Part shown: piece by piece, positions 1-13,115 of the stretch
Numbering within the stretch: the stretch's first letter is position 1
How the letters are laid out: each line of letters opens with the position of its first letter
Assembly (NCBI GenBank): GCA_023333565.1
Contig: JAJKFH010001315.1
Coordinates: 1,054,001 to 1,118,000, forward strand
Length of the DNA stretch: 64,000 bases
Origin: Puffinus mauretanicus
Lineage: Eukaryota > Chordata > Aves > Procellariiformes > Procellariidae
Direction of reading: 5' to 3'
Notes under the pieces: model-generated
Database searches by the model: none
Seen by the model: only the letters and a program-made list of their open reading frames with translations
Told to the model about the DNA's origin: nothing
Position numbers and translations under genes: made by a program

Positions 1-842
1 CCTATCGCTAGCCTTGAATTTTCACATTTTCATAGAGGAGCCACACGATCATGCAATCCTTATGCATGTTTAGAAATTAGCCTCAAGACAAGAAGTTAAT
101 TGAAATACTGGCCCAGCTTCAAATCATTGAGTGCTGTCATTGATTTCAGTGAAACCTATCTTTCACTGTAGGCCTTCTGAAAGGGGAAAAACAGTTGATA
201 AAATGAACATAATGTGAAAAACCCTCTCTTAATTGCCAAATGACAAAGGAATACAGTGAACTCTAGGGTCTTGAATAGCTGCCTTTGAAATCAAGAGTGC
301 AGAATAGGATGCCACTTCAGGGAACCTTTCCTTTAATTCGGCTTTTAGGGCTCTTAGGGATGCAAGCTGGTATCTGGCTAAAAATGGACCGGTTTTTCAA
401 AACTGTTGAGTATCTTCCCTTCTTACTGGGATCAGAAAATCATCTTAAATGCCTATCACTGGCTCTCTAATGAGGAGAAGGGCCCCATCCCAGGTTTTTC
501 CCCTTTAACTAAAGTTACGGTGCCTGAGGAGAACAGCCACATCTTCCTGAAGCTACAGAAAAGGTTAGCTGTAAGAGAGAAGAATTACAGGAAATGGGTT
601 GGGTTCCTGTGAGACCGACAAGGCAGGTGGGCACAGCTGGGCAGACCCAACTGTGGGGTGCGGGTGGGGGGGCTAAGGCAGGCAGACAGTTGCCCCTCAG
701 CTGGGCGAGGAGCACTCCTGCCAGGGGCAGGCTAAAAGGCTGCTGAGCTTTGTTTGCCTGCCAGCGAGGGTGAGGGACAGGCTGATGGCTTGAAGCAGTC
801 TCGGCTCTTGGGAGGGTGGAGGCAGATGCCAAGAGTCTGAAG

Positions 843-867
843 TGCCATGCCGTGCCATGCCATGCCA
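843..867. repeat. Five-copy TGCCA pentamer microsatellite
   Basis: Five consecutive pentamers are visible, four TGCCA and one TGCCG variant in second place. It is a short tandem repeat at the edge of a GC-richer intronic patch. No function is indicated. Confidence 0.7.
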
Positions 868-3800
868 CGTGCGGCACCCGGCACCTAGGCCATCTATGCG
901 GCAAGTACCTGGCATAACGTTTCGTACCACCGGTCTAAAAGTGGGCAGACTGAGAACTGCAAAATGTGAAGGCTGTTTCCAAAGACCTGTGGGTTAATCC
1001 TTACTTGGATCACCAACATATAATTAAAGCAGTTTTCAAAACGAAAGGGAGAGATTCATTATGTCTCCTATTTCTGGGCCCTGGTCCAGCTAAGCAAGGA
1101 GTACATCTTTAATTCTGAAGAGTGAATAACTTTGATGCCAGTTCATATGGGTTTAAGTTATTTGAGCCCTTTGCTAGATTGGGGTCATTTTTTTTCCCCC
1201 CTCTCTCTCTAATTAGTGTGACTGCTTAGCAAAGATATTTCCCATGACTTAGTAGTAAGTCGCCACTTTATATTTCCCTTTTAACATTTCCAAACTGATT
1301 TCTTTTCAAAGATCACTACCAATTAGCACTAATCTTCCTGTGCACATTGGCAGACTTTCAGTACTTTCTGATGCTTACGGACTACATTAAGTTAGGTTTA
1401 GAACTGCAGGACAAGGGACACAGGGTTGGGGTTGGGTTTTTTTGTAGCATCACAGTTATGGATTTTTAATAATGATTCTTTGGTACTGAAGACATTTCAT
1501 AGGGTCAGAGAGCTCCAGTTATTTCATTAGAATGAAATGGAGAGTACAGATAAGTCATTAAGTAGCCTGTAAATCCCCACTCTTGCGTGCAGACTTTTTT
1601 CCATAGTGATTTATACTAAGCTTAGAATAATCTCTTTAGAACTTTAAGTACAGTAAACAAGACCAAATTTCACATTACAGTAGAGGTTTCAGACTGAACT
1701 TAGTAGAGTTATGGTAGGGCTAAATCTGACCAGCTCTGTTATGGATTCTGTAGCAGTAAGATATAAGAAGGGAAGGAGCGGGGAGATCAGTGGTTTGGTT
1801 TTGATCTCTTGGGACTCCCTGTAAATCAGCAAGGCAATAATCTAAAATTAATGCAGCGACCATGGTAATAGTGGTATGAGAACATACTCAGATCCATTAA
1901 CTCCTAATTCCAGTCACTAAGGAAGAGCTGAGACTAGTGTTCGCTCAAAACACTGTGAAATGTGTTGTTGCATTTTCAGTTGTGGTTCATACCCAGCTGG
2001 TCCAGCCAACACCATCAGTACTCACTCCTCCATACTTGTCTGCCTTACCTGGCTTTCCACCTGATTTAAGTATTCAGAGGATCCATGCAATACTGCAGAG
2101 TGGCAATTGTAAAATAAAGATGATATGCTGGTGGCAGTGGAATTGCTTTCTGCTTTTTTATTCTCAAAACATTGCTTCCTGTTAGATTCAAATGAAGAAG
2201 AGTCTCACTCCTAATTAATTTCTTCTCCTTTTGTGTCAAAAAATCATCACTAATGTATTTTCAGGATTTTGCACCTTCATAAAGCAAACTCTGGAAAAAA
2301 AAAAATTGTTCTGTGATCTCTGTAGCAAAATGGTTAACACTGAGCCCAGCAGCACAGCCCCTGATTTAGATGTTCTCTGCAACACACACAGAAGGACTAA
2401 GAAATATTTTGTTGCTGCTAATTTTTGTTAGATGATCCTAGTAAGAATTAATTTGAGTTTAGCAGCCTGATTATCCTTGTGGCTGGAAAATACAGTATCA
2501 TGTTTTTCCATCCTGTCCCAGCAATATAGTTGTTCTGGGGAGACAGACATGTTAGAAGTGCCAAAGATGGTAGGAAAGCTGGACTCGGGGGGCAGAAGGG
2601 AAGACTTTCTTCCGTTACAGCTAATAATGTTATTCTTACTAGCTTAGAAGTCCTTTTAGTTTTCTGCCTTAGCATGGAAAACCATCAGGGTCTGTGATTT
2701 TTGTGTCAACTGGAGCCAATCAGGAGCTGTTGGGTGAGCAAGCCCTAACCATGTGGGTCTGACAGCAACCATGAGCAAGTCTCACTCTTGGTTACCAGGG
2801 CACGCATCCAGTGCAGGGCGTGATCTGTCAGCTCCATGGTTGGACAACTGTGCCCACTGGCAGTGGTCACCTCATGCCTCTTTCTGGAGTGTGGTTGTCC
2901 ACTACCCTCATGGCTCTGGCTTCTGAACCTCTGTCCTGTGGTCCCAGATGTCTGCTAGACTCATCCTTTGTGTTTAGACACATCTGCCCTTCTCTATGTC
3001 TGCCAGACCCCGGATCCACAGCCCCTCAGTGACTGGTAAGAGGAGACTCAATGGCTTTCTATTATACTTCAGTTTCTGATATTTTAGAGATGTTTTAGGA
3101 GAGGAAAAGCTACCTTATTCTCTGTGCAGTATTTCCCTCCTTCCCCAGTCAGGAGGAATCGGGAATGTGATTTCCGTTTTGCAGGAATGTGCTTTTCATT
3201 TTGCATCTTGGGGGAGGATCAGCAGAGTTTGGAGTATCTCCAGATCTCTCTGATACCGCATTTGTGGAGCATTTGACTGTCCATCCCCTTCGTTTGGCAC
3301 GTGCTGGATGCTGAATGCCTACCTCCACATCAGGCAGTCCCTGAGCTGTCCGGGACAGCAACAGAAGCTGTGATATCCCAATATACAAAAGGACTTTTCC
3401 TCTCTCTCCTTCTTTACCTGTCCCCCAAGCTGAGTTGCAGGGGCTGTCTGAAGCCAAGCTGATACAAATGGGATCTTTCTGGAGAGTCTTTGCCTCTGGA
3501 GGCATGAAGGACTTCGAGGCCTGAGGGCCAGGCCCAAGGCGGGAGGACTTTGTGGCTATGTTCGAAGTTAGCATCCCTCCAAAAGCACTTGGCCTAGAAA
3601 GGAATATCCTAAGAGGGGAGAGACTGCAAGACTCTTCTGTTCCTCTCATGTTATTCAGAGGAGATTTGTGTAAACGAATTGGTTCTTGGAAGCAGTGTGG
3701 TTGCACTGGTTCTCTCTGGTTTTGTTTTTTCCTAAAGAAGTTGAATAATTGTTAAACAAAACAGCCTCATTAAATCAGAGTGAGGTTAAACTAGCCTGGT

Positions 3801-4520
3801 TCATTCTGACTACGTCATATTTGTTAGCTGTTTTTTTTTATTTTGGATGTGTGCAGTGTGTTCTGCTAGCATTATTTTTGTTTGGTGAAAGGATAAGCAG
3901 GATGGAAAATGGACTCTCACTGTAAATATTTGGAAGGAAGGAAAACAGGCTGTGAGAGAGGAAAATATTTGAGCTATGTGCTTTTGAATGCTGCCGTAAT
4001 GTCTGGCTGTGTTTTACCTTACATACCGCAACACGAGAGACCTCTGTTAGGATTCTCCTCACTAGCAAATAAAAGGTTTCCTGCTTCCCAACAGGCTACC
4101 TCATTTTCTCCCAGCAGTTCATAAAGCTGTGGCATGTCAAAAAAAGCCCTTGATGTATTGACTTGATTTTCCATTAAAAATTAATTGCTTGCTGTTTGAT
4201 GAATGGTGATAAATAATGACCTTTGAAGTGTGCTGCGGTCTCAAGTATACTTAAAGCTCTTAGCCTTTGGTTGAATGAACTTTACAGGTATCTGCAAGTC
4301 ATGGCTTCACAGAGGTGACACAGGGAAGAAAGCTTTCTGTTGTAAAGCACCACAGAGAAGTTAAGTCTAGCTGCTAATTCTTAACCGTAAGTTTGAGTGA
4401 CTTTAGCTAACAGGTTGGGTATACAAAAGCACCATTGTTGTCCTACTTGAGTTAGTGTCACATCAAGATCTGGCATCTGTTTTATTTCCTTCCATTCTAG
4501 AAAATCTGAATTCAGCATGT

Positions 4521-4603
4521 ATTAAAAAAAAAAAACAAAACAAAACAAAAAAAAACCACACCAAAAACAAACGAAAACAAAACCAAAAATCACACAAAAA
4601 TCA
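4521..4603 (+). repeat. A-rich low-complexity tract
   Basis: About 80 bases of nearly pure A and C on the plus strand, with runs of A separated by C (AAAAC, AAAACA, ACAAA units). It could be a decayed poly(A) tail of a retroposed sequence or a simple repeat. I see no recognisable retrotransposon body to its left. Confidence 0.55.
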
Positions 4604-7600
4604 CGTGCCTAGTCCAGACGTTATTCTGGGCAAATTAAAACACTGTCCAACCAATTTCATTCAGTTAATTGGGGGAGCACGCATGTGTGACTTGAACACA
4701 CAACTGAAAAAATTGCATGTAACATTTGGGCTTGCCCTCCTGTGCCCACCCTGCTGAAAAGAACAGGCTCATGGTTTCCTGTTACTGTCAATTGCATTGC
4801 AGCAAAATTACAAACAAATTCAGTTATGTCCTTTTCTTATTTTTGGCATGTTGCAAATTGTCTCATGTCTTACTCCAACCTGTCCAGCAAATTCTGTCTA
4901 TGTCCATGCCTGTTCTGGTTGTCCTAAAATGGACTTAAGTCTCAGCTGTTCCACATCATTCATTGCTATCGGCTCCTGCAGCTCCTGCCATTTGTATCCT
5001 CTTCTGTGTATTTGCTTTACTGATTTTTGATTTCAGATTGAATTTGAACTAATACTTCTGTTGAATTTATATCTCTTGGTACTCCTTCTCAATCTCTTTG
5101 GTTTTTAATATTACTTTTCAAACACTGCAAGGCACTCTAGAAAACATTAATTAAAGAGTCCATGCAAAATAACTTGATTTCTTAACTAGGCAATGTGCTC
5201 AAAAGGCAAAAAACTCTGCTTTGTTAACTAGTTTTGCATCTTTCAGTTCTGTTCTCCCTATCTGGCTCTTTTTCTAGTGTCGCTGAAAGCTCTGCATGTG
5301 GATGAAGCAGAGAATGAGTACGGGGAGTGTGTTATATCCCTAAGGAGACAATTATCTTTAAGTGTCATAGTGGTAAGGTCTTTTTTTCCCCCCCTTAATT
5401 TCTTGTGTAACTGGATGGCATTCAAGAAAGTCAAACCTCTTCTGTCTGAAAGCAAAGTAGCATCTTTTATGTAGAGAAACTGCATGGTGGATCCCTGTGC
5501 AATTTGCAGTAAGACTGCTGGGTTGTGTGCGTGTGCGGGCGGAGGGGAGACAGGAAAATCTGCATGTAGCACATCAAATTATTATTTAAACAGTTCTGGC
5601 AGAATCTGTCAAGGAAAGTAAGATAAATCAGGGTGAAGGCAAAAACAATTGTGTAAGGTAGTTTATACAAAGCAGTTGCCATTATAAATAATAAAGCAAA
5701 AAGGCATACTTTGGAAACTTTCCAATTCATTTTTACCAGTTCTGCCTTAAATAACTGACAATTTTGTAGTACTTTGTGTTCTCACTCATTGTTCTTCCTT
5801 TGCTATGGGAATCTCCACAAGTACTCTTGGTTTCTTCGTTTGGATCATAAATCTAGATCTTTGTTTCTTGTTTTTGTTTGTTTGGTTTTGTTTTGCATCC
5901 CACATCCTAGGACCTAATCACTAGGGCTACGTTCTTTATATAGATCTCTTGGCATCCAAGGCTTGCTTCTAGCCAGAACCCTCCCAGCTAAACAGAAATG
6001 TGAACCCTTGGTCACTAATATACTGCTCTAATGAACACCTTTGTTCCCAGAAAGAAATAGTTGCCTAAGCCAGTCTTACCTTGCCGGGGTAAGACTGTGC
6101 TCTGCGCTGGTAAGACCTGAGGTGTTCGTTTATCATTGACCTGCCCACAAATGCATGGGGTGTCCCCGAGTGCCCTGTCATTGCTGCACGATGGCGTGTG
6201 ATCAGCAGCAGCCTGAAGCAGTCTCCTTTTCTGATGGTGACGCCTGAGCACATAAGAAATGTCAGCTAAACAGATTATGATAGTTGTGGCAGCAGTCTGT
6301 TCCTAGCTGGCACTGGTCTGAGGATCTTTCTTCCTCACAGCACCCTGATAATATGAAGGAGGGGAGGCCAGGGACATTGTCTCGGAAGACTTTGGGGACG
6401 TTATGCTGATGACATGTTGTCATCTTCATAAATCACAGGAAACTGTGAAGAACATACACATTTTAAGGAAAAGTTAGACTCCTAAGGGATTCTGAACAAG
6501 ACCATAAGAAAACATTGGCACCAATTTGTCATTCAGCTTAGGAGCACACAAATTATTAATACAGGCTTTAAAATCTTGGGCAAAATACTCAAGAAAATAA
6601 TTCTTCCTGTCAGGCGTAGTTACAGAAATGCTGTCTCTGATGGCCTAAATTCACTTGGCCAGAGAGAATGCTGCCAACTGCTGTATTTAGCATCAGTGCA
6701 GCATGAAAGTCCTGCTGTTCCAGACATCTGTCAATAACAGATGAATTGTTTGTTAAGTATGGAGAACAGAATACAGGTGAGCTTCTGTTCCCATTGCAGT
6801 CAATAATGAAATGCTTGCTGATCTCCAAGGGCAGTGTAATTAATATCTGGGGAAATGTTTAAACCCATGGTATCTTGAAATATTAATTAGTATCTTGAAA
6901 TGCCTGATTGTTTTGCACATACCTTGCTTCTCCTTTCTGCTTGCATTGGGATAATGGTCTGATTATTTAAGTCTGAGGAATGGCATAGATATTATCACTG
7001 TTTTAACTCTAGGATAAATATTAGCCAATCATAATTTAAAAACATTTATCTCCTAAAGCAAAGGGTAGGTGATGGTCTACATACTCAAGCAATGAGATGT
7101 ATTTCCCTTGTAATTAGATAAAAACAGGGAGTGGTGTTTCTCTTGATATAGTGAAAAGCTGGCCAAATAATTAGCAAATTTGTGGTTAACCTGCAAATTG
7201 CATTCATTTCTATTTGAAAAAGTTGTGTTAACTGCAGTAGAATCAGAGTTAGCAATTCGTAAAAGAATGGATATTAATCTCTCTCCTTTGTTTAGAAAAT
7301 ATCAACTAGTGAAGTTGTTCTACAGTTAAAAAACTTAACCAGATGGTCATTTCTCAAAAGGACAAATCCATACTGGGATTTGTTAATTTAGGTACCAATT
7401 CCTCTTGAAATCATTCTTTATTATTTAAATTTGGGAAACTTAAGCACCGACTACTTTTAGGATGCTTTAAAATTCTCCTTCAGCATCCATCAGGTGCCTT
7501 AAGCATTGCCTTTCAGCAATACGTTTCATGGAAAAACGGGTGCCTGAACTGAGCACCGAATTCTTCATTCAAAATCAGGCCTCTGGATAGACAAGCTGAG

Positions 7601-10600
7601 GAGATTATGTGAGAGTACCGAGAGATGAAGGAGAAGCTGCAGCGAGGAGAAACGAAGGCTCTGTTGACACATGGCAGATGTGTAATTTTAATTGGTTAAA
7701 ACAAAGCTAATCCATGGGGGATATCTTTGGTGTGCCCTTTGGGACTTTGCTTTTTTCCTCCTTCTTGCCTACGCCGTAGCACTGGGCAGCCTCGGTGCCT
7801 CTGGTGTGAGAGCCGCTCTGGGTGACTTGAGGCTGTCCCGGCGGAGCAGCTGGTGAGCTGGAAGGAGGGCTGCTGCCCGCCTTTCAAGGGCCATCTCCCT
7901 CGCTGCAAAGCAGCGCTGACTGCAGTATGCTTGCAGCTCTGTAGCGGTCCCGGTGGTGACAGCCTGCTGTGACGGCGAGCAATGACAAACAGCCAGGAGG
8001 TGATGAGAATAGCTCTTGCCTCTTGTGAAAGGAAATGCTAAAAGCCAAGGAGCAGCGCTGCCTAGGAGCCCTCCCCTGTGAAAACCAGCTCGAGGTCCAC
8101 CTCTACTTCGAAACGGAAGTAATGTAATATTAAAGAATGTGCTGTACCAGCTGGAAATGCAGCTGGAGCACTGCTCCAGGACGAGCTGGAAACCTCCATT
8201 AGGCTGGCTCGTGGGTACCACTGCCAAGTGAAGTCAGCTTTGCCATGGTCAGATCTAACAGCAGAACAACTGCAGTTTTCAAGCACAATATATTGTTCTG
8301 GGGCTGTTTGTTTTCGGCCATATAACCAGTACATCAAGTGATGTCCATAAATAGCTCAATCTTGCTTCTGCTAGCATAAATCTGTTACTGACTGCAGTCG
8401 GATTTGGGCTGCAAAGTGGTTGGTATATGCCAACATATTTCTACGGGATGTTTGGTATCGCTATTACCCTTCAGGTAAGAAAGTAATTTAGTTGAGAACG
8501 CTGTGGTTACGGCAGCCTGAAATCTCTGTGTTAAAGAGCACTCTTCAGAGCTGGACTGAGAGAAATGAATAACTGTGCCCCATTTTTTAAGCAGCTAGTC
8601 CTGTCTCCTAGCCAACACAAACACATTTCATAAAACATATGTGGATAGTGAGAAGCTGGTAGAACTAGTTCAGGAGTTTCCATCCTTGCAACTTGTTTGT
8701 CTTCCATTCTTCTGTTATTTTCATGACTAAACAAATGGGTCTGGATGCCTTAGTTTCTACTCAATGAAACTTCAGTACTCTGCAGGAATTCAATAAACCA
8801 GAAGCATGGCTTGGTGCTTGAGAAGTTGCTTCCATTTTGAGAATGTGTTTCTAGAGAAGTAGGGTGTGAGTAGATGTGGGTAGTGAAAGAAATGTCACCA
8901 ACCATTGCAGTCTTGATTTCTAAAGGCATTTCCTGAGTTATTTTAAAGGTTTTGCGTATGGTTACTGAAACCTTAACTCTGAATACGAACTGTCTTTTTA
9001 AATGAAAGCTATTAAGCCTGGTCGTCTTCATCGCTTCATTTCAGTCACTTGAAGTGCTCACACAGCTTTGGTGTTCCAACCTGAGCTTGTTCCCTGAGAT
9101 TAACATACATTAACTTCTTCCATGAAAACGGAATAGAAAAAAGCTTTACCTGCTCTATCTTTCACATCACGTTACCTTCTGTTTGCTTTGGTTTGCTCGT
9201 ATTTATGTGTATATATTTTATACTCTATACTTTTATATTTTCTGTTTTGTGATTTTCATTGAGAGAGTTTACATGTGATTTTCTAGGTGGGATTAAAGAA
9301 TGAATTTTCCCTGTATGGACAAAAATCAAATGGGTTTTATCCTAAATTAGAAGTTGCATTTACGTATTGGCAAAGTATGGCATATAAAGTACGTCATATA
9401 GGACATTTGCTCAATGGCTTCCAAATTACAAGTAATAAATATTGTAGACATTAACAATTACCTTCCAGAAATTGATTGTAAACTGAGTCAAAAAAGTATG
9501 TACGTATGTAAAACAGACCCCAAGGTAGCCGTTGTTTACATACTAGCAATTTACACTGACTGCTGCGCCACCACTTCCTTCTCTGTGCAGTCAGTTGTTA
9601 CCACAGAAACTGCAACACCACATGGCACTGGGAGAGATAAAGCTCCTTCATTAAGAAAGACAATCACTAGCATAAAAATTCTCTTCATCTTATCCCTGCC
9701 ATTTGAAGGGTGTAAAACGCTGGTATGTCACAGTCTTATTGCAAATAATGTAAATTCAGTCTTTCGTAGGGAAATGCTTTTAGTTATGCCCATTTGAACA
9801 CCTTGGACAATGCAGGTTTTACTGCAAGCTTGTCTTTGTGCTGCTGTTGGATTGGAAACAGCCCCACGATGTAGAGCTTGAATGGAACGTGGAAGAATTG
9901 GGACAGAATTAGCCACTACCTCCACATATTCTTTTATGAATTAAGGGGAAGGTGTTTTGATTTTTCCACAGGAGCTAAATAAGTACGCATTCAGAAGTTC
10001 TTGTGCAGGTCACTCCTGAACAGAGGGTCTGAAACTCTCTGGACTCTGTTTCCATGCTGGTGGAGGTGAAAAGGACCTAATTCACCTTTGTCCTTTTCCT
10101 TAAGGCAGAACAAGAGGTTGGCTACAGTCTAAAAACCCATTGGATTTGAGAGAATTTGTGGGTGCAGAGGTTGTAGTTAGGTTGTGTCTCCATGGCAATA
10201 CAAGGGTGGACAGGGACTCTTCTGCCATTGCTTTCCCTAAAACCAGCTGGGCTTAAGGAATGGAGAAGAAAAGTGGGCATGAATTATTAATCTGATGTGC
10301 TCAAGGCCCTTAAGAAAGGAAAGGAACAGACCTTCCTGCTCCCTAAGCTCAGTACAGCCCCCTTTCCCTTTACATGAAACCCTGCCTTTAGGCTTTGACT
10401 GGAGGCTCATTAAGCATGAACTTTTTATGGCATTCCCTGGGGGATCCAGTCTGTCCTTCTGGGATCTCCGAGCAGGAGTGCCATGAAGAAACAGAGGGGC
10501 AAAGCCTTTCCCAGGCTTTAATTATGGGTATTAATATGCATTAATTATGCTCTACAGGAGCATCTCTATATTTCCATTTGTGCTTTTGGTGTTTGCTGGC

Positions 10601-10734
10601 TTCCCTCATCTATTTGTGGCAAATGATGGACACCAAATTTGCCTCAAAGGGTCAGTCTGATTCCCATCTGCATGATACACAGGGCAGAGTTGTGACACCG
10701 AGCATGAGCAGTGTTGGTGCGTGTATGTGTGCTC

Positions 10735-11625
10735 GCTCAGTAAGTGTGCAGACGACACCAAGCTGGGCGGGAGTGTTGATCTGCTGGAGGGTAGGAAGGC
10801 TCTGCAGAGGGACCTGGACAGGCTGGATCGATGGGCTGAGGCCAGTTGTATGAGGTTCAAGAAGGCCAAGTGCCAGGTCCTGCACTTCGGCCACAACAAC
10901 CCCAGGCAACGCTACAGGCTTGGGGAAGAGTGGCTGGAAAGCTGCCCGGAGGAAAAGGACCTGGGGGTGCTGGTTGACAGCCGGCTGAACATGAGCCGGC
11001 AGTGTGCCCAGGTGGCCAAGAAGGCCAACATCCTGGCCTGTATCAGAAATAGTGTGGCCAGCAGGAGCAGGGAGGTGATCGTGCCCCTGTACTGGGCACT
11101 GGTGAGGCCGCACCTCGAATCCTGTGTTCAGTTCTGGGCCCCTCTACAAGAAGGACATGGAGGTGCTGGAGCGTGTCCAGAGGAGGGCAACGAAGCTGGT
11201 GAAGGGCCTGGAGCACAAGTCTGATGAGGAGCGGCTGAGGGAACTGGGGTTGTTTAGTCTGGAGAAGAGGAGGCTGAGGGGAGACCTCATCGCGCTCTAC
11301 AACTACCTGAAAGGAGGTTGTAGTGAGGTGGGGGTTGGTCTCTTCTCCCAAGTAACTAGCGATAGGACGAGAGGAAATGGCCTCAAGTTGTGCCAAGGGA
11401 GGTTTAGATTGGACATTAGGAAAAATTTCTTTACTGAAAGAGTGGTCAGGCCTTGGAACAGGCTGCCCAGGGAAGTGGTTGAGTCACCATCCCTGGAAGT
11501 ATTTAAAAGACGTGTAGATGAGGCGCTTAGGGACATGGTTTAGTGGGCATGGTGGTGCTGGGTTGATGGTTGGACTCGATGATCTTAGAGGTCTTTTCCA
11601 ACCTTAATGGTTCTATGATTCTATG
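10735..11625 (+). mobile_element. CR1 LINE, 5'-truncated, decayed reverse transcriptase (copy 1)
   Basis: This is a non-LTR retrotransposon of the CR1 family. The plus strand encodes the end of the ORF2 reverse transcriptase, entering at the catalytic ADDTK motif (here SKCADDTK, with Cys where Phe is usual) and ending at DEALRDMV. The noncoding tail carries GTTGGACTCGATGATCTTAG and ends in the octamer-like repeat TTCTATGATTCTATG, diagnostic of avian CR1 3' ends. Against copies 2 and 3 it lacks two bases near 11144, which breaks the frame between 10721-11224 and 11124-11543, and lacks three bases near 11030. It is dead and lies antisense to KCNC1 in intron 1. Confidence 0.95.
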
Positions 11626-13115
11626 TGCTTGTTGTCAGACAGCACCAGCTTTGCCGCTGAGGCATTAGAGATCACAGTTAAAATACAGGTAGCTTCAACA
11701 AGCCAGTATTCTTTTTGGTTACCATAAGGTAGTGGAAAAGCCATTCTCACTGTCAAGAGGGAGAAATGATAATTCTCACCGTAATTCCACTGTTAAGTAT
11801 CCTGTGAGATGCTGATGCTCTTTGCTTTAAGAAATGGGTTTGAGGTAGCTCAACTTCTTTTCAGGAAAATGATTTAGTAGGTTGTATAAGCCACACTTTG
11901 GCACGATAAACTTGCATGGATACCAACAAATTTAGGCAGAGCTCTACTCCTGAGCTGCTGTAGACATCTGTCTGGTGTTGTTGTATAGCTTTAAATGAAG
12001 ACATTGCCATCAATCAGCCTGTCGCCTACCTCACTACCCACTTGTATTAAATGATTTCACTATCAGCTAAGATGGAGCACACCAGTGAGTGGCATATTAT
12101 AAGTGTCTAGAGAGATTAGATACTGAAATTAGATGGATAACATCCAGGCTGCTGCGCTGGATCTCTGAGCTCCCAGTATTGCGGTTGCCAATGTGTCCTG
12201 CTTCAGTCAGATAAAACCTAAAGCTGTGCTTCCTCATTCGTTTCCCTAGCAGAGGGTGCAAACTCGAGGTGTGTAAAGTCAGTCTCCTGAGACAGTCACA
12301 ACAACTGTGTGCACTATATAAGCCATGTGGCATCTAATTCTTCTATAGAAATAGTGTAGCACATTACAGTATATGCCTGAAGTCATCAGATGCCTTAGCA
12401 AGCTCGAACCCCTTCTGTTTTCAGCTTTTTAAACCAGTAGCTTCTCAATCTGTTTTTCCTTGGGGTGGTCCTTGACAAAAGATGATTTTAAAAAATAATA
12501 ATTGAATTATCTGTAAAAACTGGTCAGCTAAGAGATCTGAAAGCTGATGAGACCCAAGATGACAGCCATCCTTGGGGAAAGTACCCTTCTCCCTGGGAAA
12601 GCTGATTTTAGTATGTTGGAGTAGCATGGGATTTAAAATTGGATACATGGCATTAATCTACTGCCTTAGTTTCTGTCGTCTTATGATGGGAAAACATTCT
12701 GCTGAGAAAAAGGTACAGTATATAGGTAATAAAAGAAAACATAGCTACAGGTATTGAGAAACAGCATTTAAATGCCTGTTTCCACTGGTGTTACCCTTTT
12801 CTTACATAGGGGCACAAACTTAGGAATATGCAAAGGGAAAACTGGGTTGATTGGTGGACTCTGATATAGGAGGCCAAAGGCCTTACCGCAAATGGCTGTC
12901 TGTAGACAACTATTTTATGAATGCTTTAGAAATATTCAGAAATGTGTAGGGATTACTTAATTATTCATAAATCACACCTATAGAAACAAATAGGCTGCTA
13001 CCGGTTCATCTTTTCAGGGCTCAGGAAGAGTATGAAAACTTATTAAAAATCCCAGTAACTTTTCTAAATTTAAAAATGTAATGACTTAAGTTCCCAGAGG
13101 TTAATGCTGGGAGAG
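11626..13115 (-). other. KCNC1: KCNC1 intron 1 between CR1 and solo LTR
   Basis: AT-rich single-copy-looking DNA. I see no gene, RNA or obvious repeat in it. Confidence 0.7.

Larger units (their letters stand above)
1..10734 (-). other. KCNC1: KCNC1 intron 1, 3'-ward part in window (noncoding)
   Basis: This AT-rich stretch lies downstream of the KCNC1 exon 1 donor on the minus strand and is read as intron 1. No reading frame resembles the Kv3 voltage sensor or pore, so exon 2 is not here. It holds a GC-richer patch around 600-930, an A-rich run near 4521-4603, another GC-richer patch at about 7.6-8.3 kb, and otherwise no gene or RNA that I can recognise. The longest open frames (185 codons at 3149-3706 minus, 152 codons at 7769-8227 minus, 127 codons at 9414-9797 plus) match no family I know and are most likely chance. 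Confidence 0.75.

Noticed and set aside
9414..9797. 127-codon plus-strand frame in KCNC1 intron 1
   Set aside because: No recognisable domain, AT-rich codon use like the surrounding noncoding DNA, antisense to the gene.
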